From positions 1 to 11,299 of the forward strand of contig JAISTN010000287.1 of assembly GCA_031272565.1 (NCBI GenBank): a stretch of 11,299 nt of DNA, read 5' to 3'. The notes below the pieces were generated by a model, which was given only the letters and a program-made list of their open reading frames with translations, was not told where the DNA came from and did no database searches. Source of the stretch: Bifidobacteriaceae bacterium (GTDB lineage Bacteria; Actinomycetota; Actinomycetes; Actinomycetales; WQXJ01). The translations under genes were made by a program, and so were the position numbers. How positions within the stretch are numbered: position 1 is the stretch's first letter; the number at the start of each line of letters is the position of its first letter. Below are positions 1-7,604 of the stretch, in pieces.

Positions 1-16
1 CTCGAGGGGTTGTTGC

Positions 17-775
17 ATGTCCGGTCACTCCAAGTGGGCCACCACCAAGCACAAGAAGGCGGCCATCGATGCCAAGCGCGGCAAGCTGTTCGCCAAACTG
101 ATCAAGAACATTGAGGTCGCGGCCCGCACCGGCGGGGGCGACCCGGCGGCCAACCCGACGCTGTTCGACGCCATCCAGAAGGCCAAGAAGTCGTCGGTGC
201 CCAATGAGAACATCGACCGGGCGGTTAAGCGCGGCTCCGGGGCGGAGGCCGGCGGAGCGGACTACCAGACCATCATGTATGAGGGCTACGGCCCGGGCGG
301 CGTGGCCGTCTTGGTGGAGGCGTTGACGGACAACCGCAACCGGGCGTCATCGGACGTCAGGCTGGCCTTCAGCCGGGCGGGCGGCTCGTTGGCGGATCCC
401 GGCTCGGTCAGCTACTTGTTCTCCCGTAAGGGGGTCATCCAGGTGCCGGCTGCCCCAGGGGTCGATGAGGACGCGATTCTGGATGCCGTCCTGGAGGCCG
501 GGGCGGAAGAGGTCAACCCGGCGGAAGAGGGCTTCGAGATCGTGACGGCGCCGGAGGACCTGGTGACGGCCCGCAAGGCGCTGCAAGAGGCGGGCATCGA
601 CTATGACTCGGCCGAAACCTCGTTTGTGCCTTCGGTGGAGGTGGAACTGGGTTTGGACGGGGTCAAGAAGATCCTGCGGCTGATTGACGCCCTGGAGGAT
701 TCGGACGACGTCCAAAACGTCTACACCAACTTTGATGCGCCGGACGAAGTGCTGGCTGAGGCCGAAGAGGACTGA
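17..775 (+). CDS. yebC: YebC/TACO1-family protein
   Basis: This is a 252-aa protein of usual family length. The N terminus carries the family signature [14 protein letters not shown] (residues 1-14), and the central signature [20 protein letters not shown] lies at about 89-108. The family has a three-domain fold and acts in the cytoplasm. It was long described as a DNA-binding transcriptional regulator, and more recent work on relatives links it to relief of ribosome stalling, so the exact role here is open. The ATG is preceded by GAGGGG at 4-9 with a 7-nt spacer, which supports this start. It stands 8 nt before ruvC, the standard arrangement in actinobacteria and many other bacteria, and is probably co-transcribed with ruvCAB. 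The C terminus is acidic. Identification is very secure; molecular function is less so. Confidence 0.96.
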   Translation: MSGHSKWATTKHKKAAIDAKRGKLFAKLIKNIEVAARTGGGDPAANPTLFDAIQKAKKSSVPNENIDRAVKRGSGAEAGGADYQTIMYEGYGPGGVAVLVEALTDNRNRASSDVRLAFSRAGGSLADPGSVSYLFSRKGVIQVPAAPGVDEDAILDAVLEAGAEEVNPAEEGFEIVTAPEDLVTARKALQEAGIDYDSAETSFVPSVEVELGLDGVKKILRLIDALEDSDDVQNVYTNFDAPDEVLAEAEED

Positions 776-783
776 TCTGTCAC

Positions 784-1356
784 GTGCGCGTCATGGGGGT
801 TGACCCAGGGCTCACCAGGTGCGGCCTGGGGGTAGTCGAGGCGTCGTCGGGGCGCAAGGTGGGGTTGGTGGCCTGCGGGGTGGCGGCCACGCCTGCCGGC
901 ATGGACTTGGACCAGCGTCTGCTGCGCATCGCCGCCCAGATTGGCGACTGGCTGGACCAGTACCAGCCGGCCGCGTTGGCGGTTGAACGGGTCTTTGCCC
1001 AGCACAACCAGATGACCATCACCGGTACGGCCCAGGTGGCTGGCCTGGCCATGGTCGAGGCGGCCCGGCGCGGCATCGAGGTGGCCCTGCACACTCCGAC
1101 CGAAGTCAAGGCGGCCGTGACCGGCACGGGTGGCGCCGACAAGGCCCAGGTGGGCCGCATGGTGGCGCGCCTGCTGCAGCTGAGCGAGGTGCCGCGGCCG
1201 GCCGACGCGGCCGATGCCCTGGCGTTGGCGATCTGCCACGCCTGGCGCCCGGCCACCTTGTCGCCGCTGGGAGCGGCCGCGACGCCGGCCCAGAAGGCTT
1301 GGCTGGAGGCCGAACGCGCCGCCCGCCGGGGGGGACGGAAGAAGGTGACGGTGTGA
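784..1356 (+). CDS. ruvC: Holliday junction resolvase RuvC
   Basis: RuvC is the endonuclease that cuts Holliday junctions symmetrically after RuvAB branch migration. The 190-aa protein has the RNase H-like fold signature. The acidic residues are D7 in GVDPG, E68 in AVERVF, and D141 and D144 in the [13 protein letters not shown] motif, matching the four catalytic carboxylates of E. coli RuvC. The start is the GTG at 784, because RVMGVDPG matches actinobacterial homologues; an ATG at 793 would remove only three residues. The C-terminal ~30 residues are basic and Ala/Arg-rich, a tail typical of high-GC species. The stop codon overlaps the ruvA start by 4 nt (GTGA), suggesting translational coupling. 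Confidence 0.96.
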   Translation: MRVMGVDPGLTRCGLGVVEASSGRKVGLVACGVAATPAGMDLDQRLLRIAAQIGDWLDQYQPAALAVERVFAQHNQMTITGTAQVAGLAMVEAARRGIEVALHTPTEVKAAVTGTGGADKAQVGRMVARLLQLSEVPRPADAADALALAICHAWRPATLSPLGAAATPAQKAWLEAERAARRGGRKKVTV

Positions 1357-1964
1357 TCGCGTCCCTTAATGGCCTGGTGGTCCAACTCGGCCTGGCCAGC
1401 GCCGTCATCGAGTGCGGCGGGGTGGGCTACCTAGTCAACCTGACGCCAGCCGCCCGCCAGGGGCTGCACCAGGGCGAACCCGGCCAGGTGTTGACGGCCA
1501 TGGTGGTGCGGGACGATGCCTTCACGCTGTACGGCTTTGCCGACGATGGCGAACGGGAAGTCTTCGCCAAGGCGCAGGCCGTGGCGGGGATGGGGCCCAA
1601 ACTGGTGATGGCTCTGTTGGCCACCATGACGCCGGAGGCGCTGCGGCGGGCGGTGGCGGCGGAAGACGTGAACGCGCTGGTGCGGGTACCCGGCATCGGG
1701 CGCAAGATGGCTTCCCGGCTGGTCCTGGAACTGGCCGGCAAACTGGGCGAACCGGAAGCCGGCCCAGGCGAAGTCAGCTCGGCCGGCGGGCCAAACGGCG
1801 GCCAGTTGGCCGACCAGGTGACGGCGGCCCTGGTGGGCTTGGGCTGGAACCAGGGGCAGGCGGCCGCGGCGGTGGCGGACGTCCTGGCGGCCGATGGCGC
1901 CCCCAGCGAGGTGGGCGCGGTGCTGCGGGCGGCACTGCGGACCCTGGGAGGTGGCCGTGGCTGA
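1353..1964 (+). CDS. ruvA: Holliday junction branch migration protein RuvA
   Basis: RuvA is the tetrameric junction-binding subunit that holds the Holliday junction open and recruits RuvB. Using the GTG at 1353, which overlaps the ruvC stop, gives 203 aa, close to the family's usual 190-205, beginning MIASLNGLV as expected. An upstream ATG at 1299 lies inside ruvC and would add 18 unconserved residues. Domain I (OB fold) covers about 1-63 and ends in the conserved [10 protein letters not shown]. Two helix-hairpin-helix motifs follow, [11 protein letters not shown] (about 79-89) and [16 protein letters not shown] (about 112-127). A flexible Gly/Pro-rich linker at about 132-151 leads to domain III, which contacts RuvB. 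The stop overlaps ruvB by 8 nt. Confidence 0.95.
   Translation: MIASLNGLVVQLGLASAVIECGGVGYLVNLTPAARQGLHQGEPGQVLTAMVVRDDAFTLYGFADDGEREVFAKAQAVAGMGPKLVMALLATMTPEALRRAVAAEDVNALVRVPGIGRKMASRLVLELAGKLGEPEAGPGEVSSAGGPNGGQLADQVTAALVGLGWNQGQAAAAVADVLAADGAPSEVGAVLRAALRTLGGGRG
1946..1951 (+). promoter_or_regulatory. Shine-Dalgarno deciding the ruvB start
   Basis: GGGAGG lies inside the end of ruvA, 5 nt before the GTG at 1957. Two GTG codons (1951 and 1957) are in frame. Only the second has correct spacing, so this site sets the ruvB start. Confidence 0.7.
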
Positions 1965-2979
1965 GACGGGCGAACTGACGCTCAGCCGCGAGGCGCTGGC
2001 GCCCGGCGCGGGCGGCACCGAGCGGGCCATCGAGGCGGCGCTGCGGCCCAAGAACCTGCGCGAATTCGTGGGCCAACGGGTGGTGCGGGACCAGTTGCAA
2101 CTGGTGCTGGACGCGGCCATGGCGCGGGGCACCGCTCCGGACCATGTGCTGCTGTCTGGGCCGCCCGGCCTGGGCAAAACTACCTTGTCGATGATCATCG
2201 CGGCGGCACTGGGTGTCTCGCTGCGGGTCACGTCTGGCCCCGCCATCCAGCACGCCGGCGACCTGGCGGCGGTGCTGACCTCGCTGGAGGAAGGCGAGGT
2301 CTTGTTTGTCGACGAGATCCACCGCCTGGCCCGGCCGGTTGAGGAGATGCTCTACGTGGCGATGGAGGATTTCCGGGTCGACGTGGTGGTGGGCAAGGGC
2401 CCGGGCGCCAACGCCATCCCTTTGACGTTGCCGCCCTTCACGGTGGTGGGAGCCACCACCCGGGCGGGCCTGTTGCCAGCGCCGCTGCGGGACCGTTTCG
2501 GCTTCACCGGCCAGTTGGACTATTACGCTGTTGACGAACTTGAACAGGTTATTCAGCGTTCCGCCGGGCTGCTCGATCTGACGATCACGCCGGAGGCGGC
2601 CTATGAGGTCGCTTCCCGGTCGCGTGGCACGCCGCGCATCGCCAACCGTTTGCTGCGCCGCGTGCGCGACTGGGCGGAGGTCCGGGGCAGCGGCCTGGCG
2701 GACATGGCGGCGGCGCTGGCCGCGTTGGAGGTTTACCAGGTTGACCAGCGCGGATTGGACCGGATGGACCGGGCCGTGCTGACCGCCCTGGTGCAGCGGT
2801 TTGGTGGCCAGCCGGTGGGTTTGACCACCCTGGCTGCGGCGGTGGGGGAGGAGACCGACACGATCGAGACGGTGGTAGAGCCGTTCTTGTTGCGTGAAGG
2901 GCTGATCTCCCGCACCCCCCGGGGCCGCCAGGCCACCCAGGCGGCCTTTGAGCACCTTCACATCGAGTGGGAGGGCTGA
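1957..2979 (+). CDS. ruvB: Holliday junction branch migration ATPase RuvB
   Basis: RuvB is the hexameric AAA+ motor that drives branch migration with RuvA. From the GTG at 1957 it is 340 aa, the normal length. Visible motifs are Walker A GPPGLGKT (68-75), Walker [10 protein letters not shown] (116-124), sensor I GATTRAG (165-171), PLRDRFG with the arginine-finger region (176-182), and sensor [14 protein letters not shown] (224-235). A C-terminal winged helix ends with the conserved RTPRGRQAT (319-327). I chose 1957 because GGGAGG at 1946-1951 is 5 nt upstream, while the in-frame GTG at 1951 overlaps that Shine-Dalgarno and an ATG at 1894 lies deep in ruvA. All active-site residues are intact. 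It is the last gene of the ruv operon. Confidence 0.97.
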   Translation: MAETGELTLSREALAPGAGGTERAIEAALRPKNLREFVGQRVVRDQLQLVLDAAMARGTAPDHVLLSGPPGLGKTTLSMIIAAALGVSLRVTSGPAIQHAGDLAAVLTSLEEGEVLFVDEIHRLARPVEEMLYVAMEDFRVDVVVGKGPGANAIPLTLPPFTVVGATTRAGLLPAPLRDRFGFTGQLDYYAVDELEQVIQRSAGLLDLTITPEAAYEVASRSRGTPRIANRLLRRVRDWAEVRGSGLADMAAALAALEVYQVDQRGLDRMDRAVLTALVQRFGGQPVGLTTLAAAVGEETDTIETVVEPFLLREGLISRTPRGRQATQAAFEHLHIEWEG

Positions 2980-2982
2980 ATA

Positions 2983-3013
2983 TTGGGCACTGCCCAGGTT
3001 TCTACCCTAGACT
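2983..3013 (+). promoter_or_regulatory. possible weak promoter of yajC-secDF-apt
   Basis: The 77-nt ruvB-yajC gap is the only clear break between the ruv genes and yajC. TTGGGC (2983-2988) and TAGACT (3008-3013) could be -35 and -10 boxes, but the spacer is 19 nt and both boxes are imperfect. The -35 overlaps a small inverted repeat, TGGGC-ACT-GCCCA (2984-2996). That repeat could instead be a minor hairpin after ruvB; it has no immediate T-run, although a run of seven T's follows at about 3024-3031. Read-through from ruv is equally possible. Confidence 0.28.
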
Positions 3014-3056
3014 CGCCCAGGACCTTTTTTTCTCTTGACCTCTTAGGAGCCCAGCG

Positions 3057-3557
3057 TTGAGCCTGATCGATCTAGTATGGCTGGCCGATGAAACGCCCAC
3101 GGACAACCCGTCCGGCACCACCACTGGTGGCGGACTGCTGAGCGGCAGCCTGCCGATGCTGCTGCTCTTGGGCGGCATGATCTTGGTGATGTGGTTCATG
3201 TCGCGCCGCAACAAGAAGAAGCAGCAGCAGGTGGGAGACTTCCGGCGCTCCCTGGAGGCCGGCCAGCGGGTCATGACGGTGGGTGGCATGATTGGCACGA
3301 TCACCAAGACGCAGGGCGATGTGATTACGATCATGTCGCCGGAGGGTGATCAATCAGCCTACGTGCGCCGGGCCATTCGTTCGTTGGTGCCCGATGACGA
3401 GTGGGAAGCGATGATCGCCGAGTATCCGGACGAACCGGAGGATGACGAACCGGAGGACCTGGCGGACGGCCAGGCGCCGGATGAGACGGAGTTGGAAGAA
3501 GACGTGGAGGGCGACGGTTCGGAGCCTGACGAAGGCGAAGACGAGACGAAGGCCTAG
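3057..3557 (+). CDS. yajC: preprotein translocase accessory subunit YajC
   Basis: YajC is the small single-pass membrane partner of SecDF in the Sec holotranslocon. The 166-aa product has an N-terminal extracytoplasmic stretch of about 32 residues, one transmembrane helix (about 33-49, LPMLLLLGGMILVMWFM), then the basic stop-transfer SRRNKKKQQQ. The conserved cytoplasmic core follows, with the signature GQRVMTVGGMIGTI (69-82). The start is TTG at 3057, with AGGAG at 3045-3049 and a 7-nt spacer; no in-frame ATG occurs before the membrane helix. E. coli YajC is about 110 aa. The excess here is a very acidic tail (about 121-166) rich in Asp/Glu/Pro, common in high-GC Gram-positives and of unknown purpose. 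It sits 41 nt before secD. Confidence 0.92.
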   Translation: MSLIDLVWLADETPTDNPSGTTTGGGLLSGSLPMLLLLGGMILVMWFMSRRNKKKQQQVGDFRRSLEAGQRVMTVGGMIGTITKTQGDVITIMSPEGDQSAYVRRAIRSLVPDDEWEAMIAEYPDEPEDDEPEDLADGQAPDETELEEDVEGDGSEPDEGEDETKA

Positions 3558-3571
3558 GCGCGGCGCCTGGG
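3553..3571 (+). other. GC-rich hairpin at the yajC stop codon
   Basis: The sequence can fold as CCTAGGCG / CGCCTGGG around a 3-nt CGG loop, 8 bp with one G-U pair. It starts on the yajC stop and ends 27 nt before secD. No T-run follows, so it is not a standard intrinsic terminator. If real it may stabilise or process the mRNA between yajC and secD. This is seen only as base complementarity. Confidence 0.35.
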
Positions 3572-3598
3572 ACCTATCCCTCACCCCAAGAAAGAAGC

Positions 3599-5626
3599 AT
3601 GTTCGTGGCAAGTAAAACGAAGAAGGCACGGCCGGGCAGGACGCTGGCCGTGCTGGCGTTCGTCATTGTGGCCCTGTTCGGGACGTTGGCGGTCGGTGTC
3701 GTGACGGGTAACACGACCCTCCTACCGAAGTTCGCACTGGATCTGGAAGGCGGCACCGAACTGGTGCTGACGCCGCAGACCACCGACAATTCGGCCGTCG
3801 ATTCGTCCAAGATCGATCAGGCGATTGACATCATCCGGGCCCGGATCGACTCGTCCGGTGTGGCTGAGGCGGAAATCTCCAACCAGGGCACCCAGAACAT
3901 CGTGGTCGGTATTCCCGGCAACCCGTCGCAGGAGGACCTGGCGCTGGTCACCAAGTCCGCCAAGATGACCTTCCGCACGGTCCTGAGTGAGACCTACGCC
4001 ACGGCGCCCACGCCTACCGACTGGATGAGCCGCGCCTATCCCAACCCCACCCCAGCGCCGGATCCCACCCCGACGGACATCATGGAGGTGCTGCCCACTA
4101 TCACGCCATCGGCGGAGGCCACCGATGAGGCCACCGATGAGACGACGGATGAGTCGACGGCCAGCCCCACCGCCACCGAGTCGGCCGAGCCGACCACCGA
4201 GATTGGCCCGGAGACGGGCAACCTGCCGGTGCCGCCGGACCAGGCCTACGCCGACCGCCTGACGGCCGCCCTTGATGCAGACACCCTGGTGACGGACGCG
4301 GTGACCCAGGAACTGAACGACCTGAACTGTTCCATGGCTGGTTCGGTCCGCACCCGTGAACAGTCTGATCCAGACAAGGTGCTGGTGACCTGCAGTGAAG
4401 ACGGCACCGCCAAGTATGTGCTGGGCCCGGTCATGCTGGAAGGCTCGGAGTTGACCAACGCCTCCAGCGGCATGCAGACCAACTCGCAGGGCAACACCAC
4501 AGGCGTGTGGGAGGTCGCGATTGAGTTCAACAGCGCCGGCAAGTCCCAGTTCGCCTCGGTCACCACCGAGTTGTATTCGCGCTGTCAGGCCGACGAAACC
4601 GACCCGACCCGGCAGTTCGCCATCGTGCTGGACGACCTGGTGATCTCCGCGCCGCAGGTCTGCAACGAGCCCATTACGGGCGGCACCGCCTCCATTACCG
4701 GTTCGTTCACCCAAAGGTCATCGCGCACCTTGGCCCAGCAGTTGTCGTTTGGTTCGCTGCCGGTCAACTTCCACGTCGAATCGCAGGAGCATGTTTCTGC
4801 CACGGCCGGTTCGGAACAGCTCCGGGCGGGCCTGTGGGCCGGCCTGATCGGCCTGATCCTGGTGGCTCTCTACAGCCTGTTCCAGTACCGCGCCCTGGCC
4901 GTGGTCACCATGCTGTCGCTGATCTTCGCGACCGGTATTTCTTATGGCGCCCTGGTCTTACTGGGCTGGTTGATGGGCTACCGCCTGTCCCTGGCCGGCG
5001 TGGCCGGCATCATCGTGTCGATCGGTATCACGGCCGACTCGTTCATCGTCTACTTCGAACGAATAAAGGACGAACTGCGTGTCGGCAGACCCTTGAGCCA
5101 GGCCATCGACCTGGCCTGGGTGCGGGCGCGGCGGACCATCTTCGCGTCCGATGGCGTCAACTTCATCGCCGCCGTGGTGCTGTACATGGTGGCGGTGGGC
5201 GGCGTGCGCGGCTTCGCCTTCACCCTGGGCTTGACCACCATCATGGACCTGGTCGTGGTGGTCTTGTTCACCCACCCGATCATCTTGTTCCTCAGCCGTC
5301 TGCCCTTCTGGGCCGACGGCCACCCCTGGTCCGGGCTTGATCCATTCCGCCTGGGCGCCCCCGGCGCCGTCCACTACGCCGGACGCGGCACCGTCATCCG
5401 GGCGCCGCAGGAACCGGCCCTGGTTGGGGCCGCCGCCAAGGCGATTGTGGGCGGGGCGGAAGATGCCGCCAGCCAGGCCAAGGCGGCCGCCAAGAGCGCG
5501 CCCAAGGCGGCCCGGACGGCCGCCCCCAAGGCCGCCAAACGGCCGGCCGACGGCTTGACCATTGCCGAACGCAAACGCCTAGCCGCGGGTAGTACCGAGT
5601 CCGGGCAGAAGGGAGGCGAGGCCTGA
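3599..5626 (+). CDS. secD: protein translocase subunit SecD
   Basis: SecD pairs with SecF to form an RND-like membrane complex that uses the proton motive force to pull exported proteins out of SecYEG. At 675 aa it is longer than E. coli SecD (615). TM1 is at about 16-37 and the D1 motif LDLEGGTELVL at 48-58. The large extracytoplasmic P1 region reaches about 405, and five helices follow between about 408 and 567. The signature GITADSFIVYFERIKDELR (476-494) carries D480 at the conserved membrane-aspartate position, in the actinobacterial form of the motif. P1 contains an insert rich in Pro, Thr, Glu and Asp (about 133-215). The C terminus (about 605-675) is an Ala/Lys-rich tail. The ATG has only a weak purine-rich leader, AAGAAAGAAG. 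The stop overlaps the secF ATG by 1 nt. Confidence 0.96.
   Translation: MFVASKTKKARPGRTLAVLAFVIVALFGTLAVGVVTGNTTLLPKFALDLEGGTELVLTPQTTDNSAVDSSKIDQAIDIIRARIDSSGVAEAEISNQGTQNIVVGIPGNPSQEDLALVTKSAKMTFRTVLSETYATAPTPTDWMSRAYPNPTPAPDPTPTDIMEVLPTITPSAEATDEATDETTDESTASPTATESAEPTTEIGPETGNLPVPPDQAYADRLTAALDADTLVTDAVTQELNDLNCSMAGSVRTREQSDPDKVLVTCSEDGTAKYVLGPVMLEGSELTNASSGMQTNSQGNTTGVWEVAIEFNSAGKSQFASVTTELYSRCQADETDPTRQFAIVLDDLVISAPQVCNEPITGGTASITGSFTQRSSRTLAQQLSFGSLPVNFHVESQEHVSATAGSEQLRAGLWAGLIGLILVALYSLFQYRALAVVTMLSLIFATGISYGALVLLGWLMGYRLSLAGVAGIIVSIGITADSFIVYFERIKDELRVGRPLSQAIDLAWVRARRTIFASDGVNFIAAVVLYMVAVGGVRGFAFTLGLTTIMDLVVVVLFTHPIILFLSRLPFWADGHPWSGLDPFRLGAPGAVHYAGRGTVIRAPQEPALVGAAAKAIVGGAEDAASQAKAAAKSAPKAARTAAPKAAKRPADGLTIAERKRLAAGSTESGQKGGEA
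4115..4159 (+). repeat. 12-bp tandem repeat inside secD
   Basis: There are three and three-quarter copies of a 12-nt unit. Two are identical (GAGGCCACCGAT), one has diverged (GAGACGACGGAT), and a partial GAGTCGACG follows. They encode E-A/T-T-D repeats at SecD residues 173-187, within the disordered extracytoplasmic insert. In-frame units of this kind can change copy number by slippage without breaking the gene. Confidence 0.8.
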
Positions 5627-6726
5627 TGGCTGTCAACTTCTCGCAGTGGGGCAATGACCTCTACACCGGCCGCCGCAGCTACAAGGTGGTCTCGAAGCGC
5701 AAGATCTGGTTCACGGTTGGCTTCTTCGTCATCGTGCTGTGCGGCATCCTGCTGTACCGGCCGGGCCTGCAGTTGGGTATCGAGTTTGTGGGCGGCACCG
5801 AGTTCAAGGTCTCGGACGCCGCCACCACCCAGCAGCAACTGGCGGTTGATGCCGTGGGGAGCGTGATCGGCGGCGAGAACCCGCAGGTGACCGAGCTGGG
5901 CCAAAGCGGCGTGCGGGTCCGCACCGTCCAGGTCACGGAAGACCAGGCCCAAGCCATCCGGGCCTCTCTGGCTAACGCCTATGGGGTGCCGGAAGACAAT
6001 GTGTCGACCAGCGCGGTGGGCGCCACCTGGGGTTCGGGGGTGTTTTCCAAGGCCATCAAGGGCTGTGTCATCTTCCTGGCATTGGTGGCCGTCGCCATGG
6101 TGTTGTACTTCCGCAACTGGGCCATGTCGGTCAGTGCCATCACGGCCTTGCTGCACGACCTAACTGTGACGGTGGGTGTCTACGCCGCCGTCGGCTTTGA
6201 GGTCACGCCCGCCACCTTGATTGGCTTCCTGACCGTGTTGGGCTATTCGATGTATGACACGGTGGTGGTGTTCGACAAGGTGCGTGAGAACACGGCCGGC
6301 GTGTTGGACCAGACCCAATACACCTACGCCGAGGCCGCCAACCTGGCCGTCAACCAGACCATGGTGCGGTCGATCAACACCTCGGTGGTGGCGTTGCTGC
6401 CAGTGGCCTCGATTCTGTTCCTTGGTTGGGCGCTGCTGGGTCCAGGCACGCTGCAGGACATCTCGCTGGCCCTGTTTGTCGGTATGGCGGCAGGTACCTA
6501 TTCTTCGATCTTCCTGGCCACGCCGTTGGAGGTCTGGCTGCGGGAGCGCGAATCACGGATCCGTAATCACGCCGCCAAGGTGCTGGCCAAACGGGCCGCC
6601 GCCATCGCGGCGGGCGAAGACGCGGGTGTGGGCCTGAGCGCCCTGGCCGGCATCGGCGCCATGAAGGCCGGCCAGCACCAAGGCCAGGTGGCCCAGCCGC
6701 GGCGGAAGGCCAGGTCGGATCGATGA
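5626..6726 (+). CDS. secF: protein translocase subunit SecF
   Basis: SecF is the partner of SecD in the proton-driven export complex. The 366-aa protein begins with a cytoplasmic segment, then TM1 (about 27-44), the D1-like motif LGIEFVGGTEF (50-60), a short P1 domain to about 140, and five helices between about 144 and 304. The family signature GYSMYDTVVVFDKVREN (206-222) carries D211, equivalent to the conserved membrane Asp of E. coli SecF. The C-terminal ~60 residues are basic and Ala-rich, as often seen in actinobacteria. The ATG has GGGAGG at 5611-5616 and overlaps the secD stop by 1 nt, and the stop overlaps apt by 4 nt (ATGA). Close coupling fits an equimolar SecDF complex. Confidence 0.96.
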   Translation: MAVNFSQWGNDLYTGRRSYKVVSKRKIWFTVGFFVIVLCGILLYRPGLQLGIEFVGGTEFKVSDAATTQQQLAVDAVGSVIGGENPQVTELGQSGVRVRTVQVTEDQAQAIRASLANAYGVPEDNVSTSAVGATWGSGVFSKAIKGCVIFLALVAVAMVLYFRNWAMSVSAITALLHDLTVTVGVYAAVGFEVTPATLIGFLTVLGYSMYDTVVVFDKVRENTAGVLDQTQYTYAEAANLAVNQTMVRSINTSVVALLPVASILFLGWALLGPGTLQDISLALFVGMAAGTYSSIFLATPLEVWLRERESRIRNHAAKVLAKRAAAIAAGEDAGVGLSALAGIGAMKAGQHQGQVAQPRRKARSDR

Positions 6727-7262
6727 CCGCCTCCCGCGCGTCGGTTGCGCAGCTAGTCGAGGACTTGTGCCGCGACATTCCGGACTTCCCCAAGCCGGGC
6801 GTGGTGTTCAAGGACATCACACCGCTGCTGGCCAACGCGGAGGCGTTCAGCACCACCGTGCGCTACCTGGCGGACTACGTCACCCGGGTGCAGGCCGAGG
6901 CGGTGGTTGGGGTCGAGGCCCGTGGGTTCATCCTGGCGGCGCCTTCGGCCTTCAAGGCTGGAGTCGGGTTCATCCCCTTGCGCAAGCCGGGCAAGCTGCC
7001 GGGGCACACTTTGAGGCAGTCATACTCGTTGGAGTACGCCGAGGCGGCCCTGGAGGTGCATGACGACCTGGTGCGGCCGGGTCTGCGCGTGGTCATCATG
7101 GACGACGTTCTGGCGACGGGCGGCACGGCGGCGGCGGCGGCCGATCTGCTGGAGGCGGCTGGGGCCGAGGTGGTCGGCATGAGCTTCCTGATCGAACTGG
7201 GCTTCTTGGACGGCCGGTCAAAGCTGGCCGGCCGGCCCTTCGAAACGGTCGCCCAGGTCTAA
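6723..7262 (+). CDS. apt: adenine phosphoribosyltransferase
   Basis: Apt makes AMP from adenine and PRPP in the cytoplasm (purine salvage). The 179-aa length is normal. The PRPP-binding loop is VVIMDDVLATGGTAAA (123-138), with the two acidic residues D127 and D128. Other family signatures are DIPDFPKPGVVFKDITPLL (18-36), VGVEARGFI (62-70), PLRKPGKLPG (85-94) and the hood segment YSLEYA (101-106). The start overlaps the secF stop (ATGA), so apt is the last gene of the yajC-secDF-apt run. In actinobacteria rel usually follows closely, linking purine salvage to the stringent response. Here they are separated by about 2.6 kb holding three unrelated genes. Confidence 0.95.
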   Translation: MTASRASVAQLVEDLCRDIPDFPKPGVVFKDITPLLANAEAFSTTVRYLADYVTRVQAEAVVGVEARGFILAAPSAFKAGVGFIPLRKPGKLPGHTLRQSYSLEYAEAALEVHDDLVRPGLRVVIMDDVLATGGTAAAAADLLEAAGAEVVGMSFLIELGFLDGRSKLAGRPFETVAQV

Positions 7263-7325
7263 GCCCAGGGCCCAGATCCCTGAGCTAGTAGCGCCGAGCC
7301 GTTGAGTATTTCTCCAGGGGGGAAC

Positions 7326-7343
7326 ATGGGGACTTCTCCCCAT
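7326..7343 (+). terminator. 7-bp perfect hairpin, possible apt terminator
   Basis: ATGGGGA and TCCCCAT pair perfectly around a CTTC tetraloop, 64 nt after the apt stop. There is no T-run. It could be a non-canonical terminator, an operator or part of a structured RNA, and I cannot separate these from sequence alone. Confidence 0.35.
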
Positions 7344-7513
7344 CGCGCGCCCCAAAGCCGGGACGATAAGTTGGCATGGTCCCCCTGAGCGGCACTGGGT
7401 AGGAGCCCCCATTGGCCCACCGCCGCTCGCGGCGGGGCCGGCCCGCCTGGCCACGCCGATCCGGACGGTAGCGCTTAGCACCCGCGGAGACCCGAGCCGC
7501 GCCGGTGCCGGAC

Positions 7514-7591
7514 GTCCTGGATGGGGGACATCACCTTGCCCACCCCCACCCACCCCGCTAGGTTGGGTAGGAGGCAAATCCCATCCAGGAC
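7514..7591. repeat. 12-bp perfect inverted repeat flanking the protease promoter
   Basis: GTCCTGGATGGG (7514-7525) is the exact reverse complement of CCCATCCAGGAC (7580-7591), with 54 nt between. A smaller imperfect inverted repeat (ACCCACC with GGTTGGGT, 7548-7568) nests inside. The arms bracket the candidate -35 and -10 boxes, and the right arm ends 1 nt before the Shine-Dalgarno. As DNA it could be a paired operator; as RNA, if transcribed from upstream, a long-range stem abutting the ribosome binding site. Confidence 0.75.
7536..7564 (+). promoter_or_regulatory. candidate promoter of the protease cassette
   Basis: TTGCCC (7536-7541) and TAGGTT (7559-7564) are separated by exactly 17 nt and fit a housekeeping sigma factor promoter. 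Transcription would start near 7571, leaving a leader of about 34 nt. The nested inverted repeats around it suggest regulation. Confidence 0.5.
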
Positions 7592-7592
7592 T

Positions 7593-7598
7593 GAGGAG
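7593..7598 (+). promoter_or_regulatory. Shine-Dalgarno setting the protease start
   Basis: GAGGAG lies 6 nt before the ATG at 7605 and fixes this start over the in-frame ATG at 7521, which has no such site, lies upstream of the promoter and would add 28 unrelated residues before the WXG100 domain. Confidence 0.75.
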
Positions 7599-7604
7599 AC
7601 GAAG

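Larger units (their letters stand above)
7263..7604. other. 342-nt non-coding stretch with several inverted repeats
   Basis: I see no convincing gene, tRNA or familiar structured RNA here. It holds several self-complementary elements. CAGGG/CCCTG (7266-7282) lies just after apt, ATGGGGA-CTTC-TCCCCAT is at 7326-7343, GGGAC/GTCCC at 7360-7383, and CGCCGC-TC-GCGGCG at 7421-7434. The right end contains the likely promoter and flanking 12-bp inverted repeat of the protease gene. None of the hairpins is followed by a T-run, though that is common for actinobacterial terminators, so apt transcription may end here. The density of structure leaves room for an uncharacterised RNA. Confidence 0.6.

Noticed and set aside
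1774..2961. 395-codon open frame on the minus strand opposite ruvB
   Set aside because: Its translation is rich in Arg, His, Gln and Pro with no family motif, typical of antisense frames in high-GC genes, and ruvB is unmistakable on the other strand.
3035..3040. TTGACC as a -35 box for yajC
   Set aside because: The nearest TAnnnT downstream (about 3073) is 32 nt away and inside yajC, so it cannot form a normal promoter.
3722..4714. 330-codon minus-strand open frame opposite secD
   Set aside because: Low-complexity Gly/Arg/His translation without motifs; the plus strand encodes conserved SecD here.
7218..7577. Minus-strand open frame covering the apt-protease gap
   Set aside because: It overlaps the end of apt, is low-complexity Gly/Pro/Arg, and has no recognisable domain. 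GC-rich DNA gives such frames by chance.
7521..7604. Longer start (ATG at 7521) for the WXG-calpain gene
   Set aside because: It lies upstream of the candidate promoter boxes, has no Shine-Dalgarno, and adds 28 residues unlike a WXG100 N terminus. The ATG at 7605 has GAGGAG at the right distance.
7263..7604. tRNA, SRP RNA, tmRNA or CRISPR in the long gap
   Set aside because: No T-loop consensus, no conserved SRP or tmRNA core sequence and no regularly spaced direct repeats are visible.
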